64,000 bases of DNA from an uncultured Phocaeicola sp. (GTDB taxonomy: Bacteria > Bacteroidota > Bacteroidia > Bacteroidales > Bacteroidaceae): contig CALUGI010000001.1 in assembly GCA_944320135.1 (NCBI GenBank), positions 1 through 64,000 on the forward strand. Direction: 5' to 3'. Both the position numbers and the translations under genes were made by a program. Below are positions 6,898 to 15,900 of the stretch, piece by piece. The notes beneath the pieces are model-generated. The model searched no databases. It saw only the letters and a list, made by a program, of their open reading frames with translations, and was not told the DNA's origin. Positions within the stretch are counted from its first letter, which is position 1. Each line of letters opens with the position of its first letter.

Positions 6898-9175
6898 CCT
6901 CCTTTTTCAATATTAACGGTTCGTTTGCTGCAAACAATTTCTCCAAATCGTCTTTCTCCCCTACCACCCACACGATGTCTCCTTCATTGAGAGGAAGGTT
7001 CACGTCGGGCTTGTGAAGCGAATCTTCCGACTTCAGCTCGATTCCCACCACCAGGCACCGATACTTTCCACGGATGCCGCATTCGCGGATGGTGCGTCCG
7101 AGGAAAGGAGAATCGGCCACAATCGCAAACTGCTTGAGATACATCTCGCGCTTCATAAAGTCGTCGTCCGAATAACGGTTCGCCACCTCATCCACGCGGG
7201 AAGCGAATGCCGACAGCTGCTCGTCCGTACCGATTACCTGCAATGTGTCGTCAGGAAAGATGCGGCTGTCGCCTCCGGGGATGTTCAAACGATGGGTTCC
7301 TCGTATGATAGAAGCCACATGCACCCCGTATTTCTTGCCCAAATCCAATTCTTTCAACGTCTTTCCTCCCCACAGAGAATCGGCCGGAATGCGGACATCC
7401 GACAGATGGAGGTCACGGTCGAGCAAGCGTCCCGCATATTCCGGCTGACGCTCTCCCAAATACGTCTTGTGAACGTCCTTCGACCGGAGGTTCTGCACGA
7501 AAGTCCTCTCCAGTTCAATCGACTGTTTCTTCAAGAAGCGGGAGAAAATCATCAGCAACACAACCATAAGGGCTATGCCGACCACCAAAGCGGTGGAAGC
7601 CTGGAACAAATGTTCCACGATATAAACGATAAATCCTACCCCAAGCACAATCCGCAACAATATCACCGAAATCAAAGGCGCATGGTTATAGCGGCTGTCC
7701 GCCCACAACGCCTTAAACTCAATGGAATGGTTTTTCTTCATAATCATCGCGCGGAGGAAGGGAGCTATCAGCACGACAGTAACCACAGCGCCCGCCACGT
7801 TGCCCCAAAACTCGCCCAAAGCAGACACGGCCAAAGGAAGGAAAAGGTTGAACGAAAGCACCATCACGGCAATAGACAGCACCGAATAAATCAATACAAT
7901 CCGAAGGATGGAAGTCAGCAGCTTGCGCCAATTGTTCCGATGGTTCTCCGTGTTCGTTCCCGTGGAATAGCGCTGAAGCAACTCCTTCCAGAAACGGGGA
8001 AGATGCGCGTCGGCAAACCTGTAAGCAGGGCCGGACAAGCGAATCATATAAGGAGTGAGGAAAGTGGTAATCACGGAAACCGCCACCACTATCGGGTAGA
8101 GGAAATGGCTGGTCACGTTCAGGCTTACTCCCAAAGAGGCAATGATGAAAGCGAACTCGCCGATTTGCGTCAGGCTGAACCCGCACTGGACGGCTATCTT
8201 CAGGGGCTGTCCGGAAAGCAGCACGCCGCACGTTCCGAACACGGCCTGCCCTATCAGAATGGCAAACACGATTGCCACAATCGGAACGATGTACTCTACA
8301 ATCATGGCAGGGTCGACCATCATGCCTACCGACACGAAGAAGATAGCCCCGAACAAGTCCTTTACCGGGGAAACCAGCCGCTCGATATGCTCCGAATCGA
8401 TGGTTTCCGAAAGGATGGAGCCCATCACGAACGCGCCGAACGCGGGAGAGAACCCCACCTTCGCCGCCAGCACCACCATCCCGAAGCACAGAGCCAACGA
8501 CACGATAAGAAGGGTTTCGTCGCTCATCAGCTTGCGCACGCGGCGAAGGAAGAGCGGAATCAGATAGATGCCCACCACGAACCACAGCACAAGGAAGAAC
8601 ACAAGTTTGGCGATGCTGTAGGCCATTTCCCCGCCCTCGAAGTTCTGGCTCACGGCCAGCGTGCTCAACATCACCATAAGCACAATGGCAAGGATGTCTT
8701 CGAGCACCAATATGCTCAACACGATTCCGGCGAAACGCTGCTGGCGCAGGCCCATGTCGTCGAACGCCTTGTAGATGATGGTAGTGGACGACATGGCCAG
8801 CATGCCGCCCAAGAACAGGCAGTCCATGCGCTGCCAGCCGAACGTCCACCCCACGAACATGCCCGTCATTATCATGCAGAAGATGATTGCGCAGGCCGCA
8901 ATGACCGTAGACGAACCGGATTTGAGCATCTTCTTGAAACTGAAATCAAGTCCCAATGCGAACAGCAGGAAGATGACGCCGATTTCCGACCACACCTGTA
9001 TGTTCACCTCGTCGGTCACGGAAGGAGTGAACTGGAAGTGGGGGCTGCAAAGGAAGCCTGCCACGATATACCCCAGCACCAAAGGCTGCTTCAGTTTCTT
9101 GAATACGAGAGTGGTGATTCCGGCGCAAATCAGTATCAACGCCAAGTCGCTTATCAAAGGAGCTAAATGAGACAT
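6881..9175 (-). CDS. Kef-type monovalent cation:proton antiporter (CPA2) with TrkA-C domains
   Basis: 764 residues. The first 400 form the multi-helix Na+/H+ exchanger domain (CAGITTLVFKKLKQPLVLGY, GLDFSFKKMLKSGSS, PAFGAFVMGSILSETIDSEH). A second membrane block of about six helices follows at residues 425-560, which is unusual for plain KefB. The C-terminal part (about 590-755) holds two TrkA-C-like ligand-binding modules (LSDVRIPADSLWGGKTLKEL; IVADSPFLGRTIRECGIRGK; WVVGEKDDLEKLF). It is an inner-membrane protein, probably for K+ or Na+ efflux and pH control; the ion cannot be read from sequence. The promoter lies 26 nt upstream. Confidence 0.88.
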   Translation of the reverse strand: MSHLAPLISDLALILICAGITTLVFKKLKQPLVLGYIVAGFLCSPHFQFTPSVTDEVNIQVWSEIGVIFLLFALGLDFSFKKMLKSGSSTVIAACAIIFCMIMTGMFVGWTFGWQRMDCLFLGGMLAMSSTTIIYKAFDDMGLRQQRFAGIVLSILVLEDILAIVLMVMLSTLAVSQNFEGGEMAYSIAKLVFFLVLWFVVGIYLIPLFLRRVRKLMSDETLLIVSLALCFGMVVLAAKVGFSPAFGAFVMGSILSETIDSEHIERLVSPVKDLFGAIFFVSVGMMVDPAMIVEYIVPIVAIVFAILIGQAVFGTCGVLLSGQPLKIAVQCGFSLTQIGEFAFIIASLGVSLNVTSHFLYPIVVAVSVITTFLTPYMIRLSGPAYRFADAHLPRFWKELLQRYSTGTNTENHRNNWRKLLTSILRIVLIYSVLSIAVMVLSFNLFLPLAVSALGEFWGNVAGAVVTVVLIAPFLRAMIMKKNHSIEFKALWADSRYNHAPLISVILLRIVLGVGFIVYIVEHLFQASTALVVGIALMVVLLMIFSRFLKKQSIELERTFVQNLRSKDVHKTYLGERQPEYAGRLLDRDLHLSDVRIPADSLWGGKTLKELDLGKKYGVHVASIIRGTHRLNIPGGDSRIFPDDTLQVIGTDEQLSAFASRVDEVANRYSDDDFMKREMYLKQFAIVADSPFLGRTIRECGIRGKYRCLVVGIELKSEDSLHKPDVNLPLNEGDIVWVVGEKDDLEKLFAANEPLILKKEDDDEE

Positions 9176-9200
9176 TGTTTAACTTCAGTTTTGGTCGATG

Positions 9201-9208
9201 CAAAAGTA
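9201..9208 (-). promoter_or_regulatory. -7 element of the antiporter gene
   Basis: TACTTTTG on the minus strand, 26 nt ahead of the start codon. It is back to back with the copA promoter element on the other strand. Confidence 0.5.
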
Positions 9209-9242
9209 ATGATTTGCTGCCAAAACCTTGACAAAAGTTTTG

Positions 9243-9250
9243 TATTTTTG
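9243..9250 (+). promoter_or_regulatory. -7 element of copA
   Basis: TATTTTTG followed by CAG, matching TAnnTTTG. It predicts a leader of about 195 nt that includes the repeat array at 9307-9396. No convincing -33 element. Confidence 0.45.
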
Positions 9251-9306
9251 CAGCGGTTTTACGAAAAAAGAACCAGCAAGCGCAACCGGCCGGACATCTG
9301 CCGTCT

Positions 9307-9396
9307 GAAAGGCGGCCGCTCGTCCGGGAAAAGACGGGCGTTCATCTCCCCGAAGACGGGCGCACAACTTGCCGAAGACGGACGCTCGTCTTTCTG
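9307..9396. repeat. 22-nt intergenic repeat array, four units
   Basis: Units 9307-9328, 9329-9352, 9353-9374 and 9375-9396 (22, 24, 22, 22 nt). Units 2-4 share the start AAGACGGGCG or AAGACGGACG and end in a pyrimidine-rich stretch. The T-tracts are weaker than at other sites. The array sits in the predicted leader of copA. Confidence 0.55.
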
Positions 9397-9451
9397 AGCG
9401 CGACGGCTTCCGCCGGACACCTTGCGGGCTCTCAATAGAAAAGAATCGAGT

Positions 9452-11944
9452 ATGGACGAAAAGAAAGTGATAAAACAAACGTTTCCCGTGTTGGAAATGA
9501 GCTGCGCGGCTTGCGCGGCGCGAGTGGACAAAACGCTGAACAAACAGCCGGGGGTGCGCCGGGCCAGCGTCAACTATGCGGCGGCCACCGCCACCGTAGA
9601 GTACGAATCCGACCGATGTTCGCCCGAAGCCCTGAAAGCGGCGGTCGTGTCGGCAGGGTACGACTTGGTTATCGAAACGGAAAAGGGCGGACAGGAAGCG
9701 GAGGAAGCGCACGAAAGGAAATACCGCAAGCTGAAGCGGCGCACGGCATGGGCCGTGGCCCTGTCGCTTCCCGTGGCCGTCATCGGCATGTTTTTCATGG
9801 ACATGCCATACGCCGACTACGCGATGTGGATATTGTCTACCCCGGTCGTGTGCTGGTTGGGAAGATACTTCTACATCAATGCCTGGAAACAGCTGAAACA
9901 TCGCACGTCGAACATGGACACGTTAGTGGCCAACAGCACGGGCATCGCCTACCTGTTCAGCCTCTTCAACCTGTTCTTCCCCGAATTCTGGCTGAGCAGA
10001 GGCATCGAGCCGCACGTCTACTTCGAAGCGGCAAGCGTCATCATCGCCTTCATCCTGCTGGGGCGGCTCCTTGAAGAACGCGCGAAGGGAAACACCTCCG
10101 CCGCCATCAAGAAACTGATGGGCCTGCAGCCCAAAACGGTTGCGCTTGTCGATGAGAAGGGCGAGTTGAAGGAGGTGCCCGCAGAGCAGGTGCGCCCAGG
10201 CGATTGCCTGCAAGCAAGGCCGGGCGAACGGATTGCGGTAGACGGGACGGTGAGCGAGGGCAGCTCCTATGTAGACGAAAGTATGCTCAGCGGAGAGCCG
10301 GTGGCCGTATTCAAGCAAGCGGGCAGCAAGGTGTTTGCCGGAACCATCAACCAGAGAGGCAGCTTCCGCTTCACAGCGGAAAAGGTGGGGGCGGAAACCA
10401 TGCTGGCCCACATCATACGGATGGTGCAGGACGCGCAGGGCAGCAAAGCCCCCGTGCAGAAACTGGTCGACCGCATCGCCGCCGTATTCGTGCCGGCCAT
10501 TATGTGCATCGCCCTGCTCTCTTTCGTGGGATGGACGGCTTTCGCTCCCTCCGACGGGTTCACTCGCGGACTGCTTGCCGCCGTGACCGTGCTCATCATC
10601 GCCTGCCCGTGCGCATTGGGGCTTGCCACCCCTACCGCCATCATGGTGGGCATCGGGAGGGGCGCCGAACTGGGCATCCTCATCAAAGACGCGGAAAGTC
10701 TGGAAACGGCCCGGAAAGTGAACGCCATCGTGCTCGACAAGACGGGAACCGTAACCGAAGGCAGGCCCGAAGTGACCGACCTGGTTGGAACGGCAGGCGA
10801 AGGCCGGTTGAAAGACATATTCTTCAGCCTCGAAAAGATGTCGGAACATCCGTTGGCAGAAGCCGTAGCCGAAAAGCTGAAAGGGCAGCCCCTGCCTGTG
10901 GCAGGCTTCAGAAGCGTCACCGGAAGGGGCGTCTGCGGAAGCGTGGACGGAAAGACATACTATGCGGGCAATCTCCGCCTGCTGGAAGAAAGCGGCATCT
11001 TTCCCTCCGACGGAATGCGCAAGGAAGCGGAACGATTGGAAGCCGATTCAAAAACCGTGATATGGTTTGCCGGCGAGGGCCGGGCGTTGGGCCTGGCAGC
11101 CGTCACCGACCGCATCAAAAGCACCTCCCGCAAGGCCGTAGAGCAGTTGCAGGAAATGGACATCGAGGTGTATATGCTGACGGGAGACAATGAAGGCACC
11201 GCACGCCACGTGGCCCGTCAAGCCGGCATCGCCCACGTCAAAGCGGGAATGCTCCCCGAACAAAAGGCCGCGTTCGTAAAAGCCCTCCAAGCGGAAGGCA
11301 GAACGGTGGCGATGGCCGGCGACGGAATCAACGACAGCGCGGCTTTGGCCCAATCCGACCTCAGCATCGCTATGGGACGGGGAAGCGACATCGCAATGGA
11401 CGTGGCGAAAATGACCGTCATCTCGTCCGACCTGAACAAAATCGCCGATGCCGTCCGCCTGTCGCGGATGACGGTGCGCACCATCCGCGAAAACCTGTTC
11501 TGGGCCTTCGTCTACAACCTCATCGGAGTGCCCATAGCGGCGGGAATACTCTACCCCGTCAACGGATTCCTGCTCAACCCGATGATAGCCGGAGCTGCAA
11601 TGGCGATGAGCAGCGTCAGCGTGGTGACCAACAGCCTGCGCCTGCGGAAGAAAAAGTTGGGCGGAACGCCTTCCGTTTCTATGCCCGCTCCGCCGAAAAC
11701 TCAGAGCGGCAAGACGGTGCAAGTCTACTCCATAGAAGGAATGATGTGCGACCATTGCCGCACGCGAGTCGAAAAAGTGCTCAACTCCATCCCAGGAGTT
11801 TCGGCAAAAGTGACGCTCGCTCCGCCGGAAGCCGTCGTCGAGTTCGAAGGAGAGAAGCTCCCCCTCGAACAAATACAAAAGACAATCGATGAAAAAGCGG
11901 GCGACTACAGGCTTGCGGAGAAAGGCCACGGCTCTTTCATTTAA
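9452..11944 (+). CDS. copA: Copper-type heavy-metal P1B-ATPase with an HMA domain at each end
   Basis: 830 residues from the ATG before DEKKVIKQ; the frame is open 10 codons further up without support. It exports Cu+ across the inner membrane using ATP. An N-terminal HMA domain has MSCAACAARV (C18, C21). Then come transmembrane helices, the actuator motif SMLSGEP, the CPC ion site in ACPCALGLATP, the phosphorylation site DKTGT, HP in the nucleotide domain (SEHPLAEA), and GDGINDSAAL. After the last helices (NPMIAGAAMAMSSVSVVTNS) a second HMA domain is present at the C-terminus (GMMCDHCRTRV, about residues 763-773), while most CopA proteins carry HMA domains only at the N-terminus. No copper regulator or chaperone gene is adjacent. 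Confidence 0.92.
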   Translation: MDEKKVIKQTFPVLEMSCAACAARVDKTLNKQPGVRRASVNYAAATATVEYESDRCSPEALKAAVVSAGYDLVIETEKGGQEAEEAHERKYRKLKRRTAWAVALSLPVAVIGMFFMDMPYADYAMWILSTPVVCWLGRYFYINAWKQLKHRTSNMDTLVANSTGIAYLFSLFNLFFPEFWLSRGIEPHVYFEAASVIIAFILLGRLLEERAKGNTSAAIKKLMGLQPKTVALVDEKGELKEVPAEQVRPGDCLQARPGERIAVDGTVSEGSSYVDESMLSGEPVAVFKQAGSKVFAGTINQRGSFRFTAEKVGAETMLAHIIRMVQDAQGSKAPVQKLVDRIAAVFVPAIMCIALLSFVGWTAFAPSDGFTRGLLAAVTVLIIACPCALGLATPTAIMVGIGRGAELGILIKDAESLETARKVNAIVLDKTGTVTEGRPEVTDLVGTAGEGRLKDIFFSLEKMSEHPLAEAVAEKLKGQPLPVAGFRSVTGRGVCGSVDGKTYYAGNLRLLEESGIFPSDGMRKEAERLEADSKTVIWFAGEGRALGLAAVTDRIKSTSRKAVEQLQEMDIEVYMLTGDNEGTARHVARQAGIAHVKAGMLPEQKAAFVKALQAEGRTVAMAGDGINDSAALAQSDLSIAMGRGSDIAMDVAKMTVISSDLNKIADAVRLSRMTVRTIRENLFWAFVYNLIGVPIAAGILYPVNGFLLNPMIAGAAMAMSSVSVVTNSLRLRKKKLGGTPSVSMPAPPKTQSGKTVQVYSIEGMMCDHCRTRVEKVLNSIPGVSAKVTLAPPEAVVEFEGEKLPLEQIQKTIDEKAGDYRLAEKGHGSFI

Positions 11945-12023
11945 CCGTAGGGGCAGACCCGTGTGTCTGCCCGATGACATCATGCCAATATATTAGGACG
12001 GACACACGGGTCCGCCCCTACGG
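11945..12023. repeat. 79-bp palindromic element behind copA
   Basis: Arms 11945-11968 and 12000-12023 pair at 22 of 24 positions (GTAGGGGCAGACCCGTGTGT against its complement), around a 31-nt loop. It starts directly after the copA stop codon. It resembles dispersed palindromic repeats with GTAGGGGC ends that I know from many bacterial genomes, and could also stop transcription. No transposase is associated. Confidence 0.7.
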
Positions 12024-12097
12024 ACCAATGGCGTATTGAAAAATATCATGCTGAATGAAAGAGCCGTGGAGAAAGGCTGATTTTTTTATCTTGATAT

Positions 12098-12128
12098 TTT
12101 CTGCATTCAAGAAAAAAGCGTATTTTTG
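12098..12128 (+). promoter_or_regulatory. Putative promoter of the lipoprotein-helicase-SDR operon
   Basis: TATTTTTG at 12121-12128 matches the -7 consensus; TTTC at 12098-12101 is a three-of-four match to the -33 box, 19 nt away. It lies 25 nt before the lipoprotein start codon. Confidence 0.5.
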
Positions 12129-12152
12129 AAAAAGCAATATTAATCAAACGCA

Positions 12153-12926
12153 ATGAATATCAAACAGACCTTTATGCTTGCCGCTTCCATCACAGCGGCC
12201 GCCATGTTCGCATCATGCAACAAGGATGACTATAGTCCCATCTACTTGGTGGAAGCCGAAACCCAAGCCACGTTCGAAGGAAACGAGCTGTCTCTCATAT
12301 TCAATAAAGAAAAGAAATTCCTCATTCGCGGAGGGAAAGGCAATTACACCGTCTCGGTTGCTGACATGAATGTGCTCGACTTCCGTTATGACGGCGACAC
12401 TCTGACCTATCGGCCCGAAAGCATAGGAACGACAGAATCGACCATCGCCGACCGTTCGGGAAACAGCTACACGCTGAACGTGAGCGTAGAGAACCCGCAG
12501 GCCGCGTACTCCATCACGAAAATCGAAGCGGAAGCGGCAGGCGGCGACCTGACCCAAGCCCAAACGGAAGAACTGCAAAACAAAATCATCCAAGAGAGTC
12601 CGGCAAAAGTTGGCGGACGCATTCAGCTTACTTACTCCGATGAAAACTGTACGTCGGGCGACATCAAGATTTATCCGGAAGCTACAGGCGGTTATCAAGT
12701 GGGCATTTTCACCCAAACCCGCAAGTACGATGAAAATACGGGCAAAGAACAGCTTCGCATCGAAACGACAATGGCCGGAGAAGCGGGCGAGAAATATACG
12801 TTTGTCGTATCTCCCCAACCGATGGGCCGCGTCCGTTTTGAAGAAGTGGTGACAGACCGATATAAAGGAAGCTATCCCGCACTGACGGAAGCGCGCCGGA
12901 TATATCATCTGAAGGCGGCCGAATAA
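12153..12926 (+). CDS. Predicted surface lipoprotein, function unknown
   Basis: 257 residues. Signal peptide MNIKQTFMLAASITAAAMFA is followed by the lipid cysteine in ASCNKDD. The K-D-D right after the cysteine resembles the Bacteroidetes lipoprotein export signal, so outer-surface display is plausible. The mature part looks beta-rich, with Ig-like segments (residues 45-110: NELSLIFNKEKKFLIRGGKG, DTLTYRPESIGTTESTIADR), then a mixed domain with repeated Thr/Gln/Glu. I recognise no family. It is 10 nt ahead of the nuclease-helicase gene and thus probably co-transcribed, an odd pairing of a surface lipoprotein and a DNA enzyme. Confidence 0.75.
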   Translation: MNIKQTFMLAASITAAAMFASCNKDDYSPIYLVEAETQATFEGNELSLIFNKEKKFLIRGGKGNYTVSVADMNVLDFRYDGDTLTYRPESIGTTESTIADRSGNSYTLNVSVENPQAAYSITKIEAEAAGGDLTQAQTEELQNKIIQESPAKVGGRIQLTYSDENCTSGDIKIYPEATGGYQVGIFTQTRKYDENTGKEQLRIETTMAGEAGEKYTFVVSPQPMGRVRFEEVVTDRYKGSYPALTEARRIYHLKAAE

Positions 12927-12936
12927 GAGAGGAAAG

Positions 12937-15900
12937 ATGCCCATGTCTTTTAAGGAATGCCGGCGCATCGAACTCCAAGCGTTCGATTTGTTCGACCGAA
13001 TTGAACGCATCCACCGACAGCACCCTGCCGTTCCGGAGAATATCCGGGACAAGTATATCCTGCTGTTCAAGGTGTTGGAAGAAGCTGCATACGAATTGAC
13101 GACAGAGGCTACGCTGGCTTTCGCAAACCTGTTCTCACGGCTCGACTATATCGGGAAGGCCAAAAAGATGACTCCTTCCGACCGCTATGCCATACAGACC
13201 ATGAGGCGAAACTGCAACAAAGCAATGGGCAACCGTTTCCAACCGGACATGCAGGAATACCTCTACGACCTCCGCGCATTGGCGCGTTTCGTATCGGTCG
13301 GGTTCGGCGAAGACATACCGGCTTCGCTGCTGGCGGAAATTCCTCGCTCCAATCGCCCCTACACCAATGCGAGCCTCGCTCATATTCCCTATGTCCGGGC
13401 CTACGTCACCAGCTGGAACGATTCGCTCATTTTCGCCTCGTCCGACAGCGAAAACGAACCTTTCATCATCGTCAACTACGAGAAAGCCGGATACAACGGC
13501 GACCTGCTTTACATCCGCGACCTGCTCCGGGAAAACCTTCCCCTGAACCTGCTTGACGTAAAAGTAGACGAAGAAAACCAATATGTTCCCAAACTTATCA
13601 TAGTACACCCCGACTATCTCATCGACATCAGTTCGCTGGCCGCTTGTTTCCGCGAGTACGGACATCATCCGTTCAACCATTTCATCAACAAAATAAAACC
13701 AAGACCCAACACGCACCACATCCTTATGGGTAATCTTGCCGGGCAGCTTCTGGACGATTTCGTCAATGAAAAGCCGGACATGCCGGTCAGTTATGCCCAA
13801 TCTGTCAACAAGTTCTTCGCTTCATCGGCATTAGAATTCTGTGCATGCGAATTGCCGGACAACTTTCATGCGATGGCGCAAAACCAGATGGCGAATATCC
13901 GTTCGTTTGTCCGCGACGTTCTTCCGCACAACATACCCGGATTCAACAAGCAAGACACGCTGCTCGAAGCCTCATTCATTTGCGAAGAACTGGGACTCCA
14001 AGGGCGTGCAGACATGCTCCAGAAGGACTTCAAGGTTCTGATTGAACAGAAATCGGGAAAGCGCGACGAATACAACCGGCGGCACAAGGAAGACCATTTC
14101 GTGCAGATGATGCTCTATCAAGGCGTGCTGGCACGTAACTTCGGACAACGCACCAGAGACATGCAGGCCTTTCTGCTGTACTCGAAGTATGCAGACGGAC
14201 TGATGTTGGAGCATTTCTCCGAAAAACTGTTCAGGGAAAGCATCAGATTGAGAAATTACGTAGCGGCACAAGATATGGCGTTTGCCGAAGGAGAAGTAGC
14301 CGAAGCCATTGAAAGACTGAGTACGGACGCACTCAACGAACAGCAGGCGTGCAACACGTTATGGAACAACTACCAAAAGCCGGAACTGCAGGCAACTGTC
14401 CGCACGCTGAAGCAATGCCCGCCGCTTGAAAAGGCGTACTTCAACCGCTTCTTCACGTTCGTGTCCAAAGAGACGGCTCTCAACAAAACGGGAGGGAACG
14501 GCGACCCGTCAAAAGGGTTTGCAGGCACATGGCACATCCCCACAAAAGAGAAACTGGAAGCCGGGAACATCTTGTTGGGACTGACCGTCAGGGACAAACG
14601 AAGAAGCGCTCCGGAAAAGGGATACGACATCGTGGAGCTGAACATCCCGCAACAGGAGGATGACTTCCTGCCGAACTTCCGCGCGGGAGACATCGTGATA
14701 TTCTATGCGTATCAAGACGAACCGGACGTGCGCAAACAGATTCTGATGAAAGGGAACATCGTCGAACTACAGCCGGACAGACTGACTTTGCAACTCCGCA
14801 ACGGACAACAGAACAAAGACATCATAGGAGACGAAACGTACTGCATCGAACATGATTCTTCGGACGTATCGTCAGCCAACGCCATCCGGGGCTTGTACGC
14901 GTTTCTGAAAGCTACGGACAATCGGAAAAGCCTGCTGCTCTGCCAGCGGACACCCGTGCGGCATACGGAACGGACGCTGAACGGAGATTACGGACGGTTC
15001 AACGAAGTGGTGCTGAAAGAGAAGCAAGCCGACGACTACTTCCTGCTGGTGGGCCCTCCGGGGACGGGAAAGACTTCATGCGCGCTGCGCTACATGGTGG
15101 AAGAAGCGTTGACGGAACCGGACGCCTCCCTCCTTCTGCTGTCGTACACCAACCGCGCAGTAGACGAAATATGCGACATGCTGGTCAGTTCCGGCATTGC
15201 AGACAGAACGCCGTTCATACGCATCGGACACGAGCTGTCGTGCGACAGCCGGTTCCGGCCGTACCTGCTCAAAAACAGCTTGCACAACTGCCCTAAACTG
15301 GCGGACATCCGGCGGAAAATTGCGGAAACGCGCATTTTCACAGGGACAACCACCGCTTTCAGCAACCGTCCGTACTTCTTCGACATCAAACGCTTTGACA
15401 TAGCATTCATTGACGAAGCGTCGCAGATTCTCGAACCGGACATTATCGGCATACTTTCCGCACGAAGCGAAAACCGCAACGCCATCGGCAAATTCGTGCT
15501 GATAGGCGACTACAAGCAGCTGCCCGCCATTGCGCTCCAAAACGAGAAAGACGCCTCCGTGACCGAGCCGGAACTGTTGGGAATCGGACTGAACGACTGC
15601 CGCAACTCGCTGTTCGAAAGGCTCTACAAGCGGTGTCCGCCGGAGTTCCGCAGCGTGCTGCACAAGCAGGGGCGTATGCATCCGGCCATCTCCGACTTCC
15701 CCAACCACGCATTCTATGCCCGCGAACATCTGGAGCCCGTGCCGCTCGCCCACCAAACGGGGGCGCATCCATACCCGAAAGCCGCCGACTTGCACGACAA
15801 CATCGCCCGGCTTCTGACGAAACGCCGGGTCGTTTTCATCACGGCAGACACGCCCGAAGATTCCGCCGCGCTTTCCGACAAAACGAACGCCAACGAAGCA

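Noticed and set aside
7013..9166. 717-codon open frame on the plus strand
   Set aside because: Shadow of the Kef-type antiporter; His/Arg/Gln-rich low-complexity translation typical of antisense to membrane helices.
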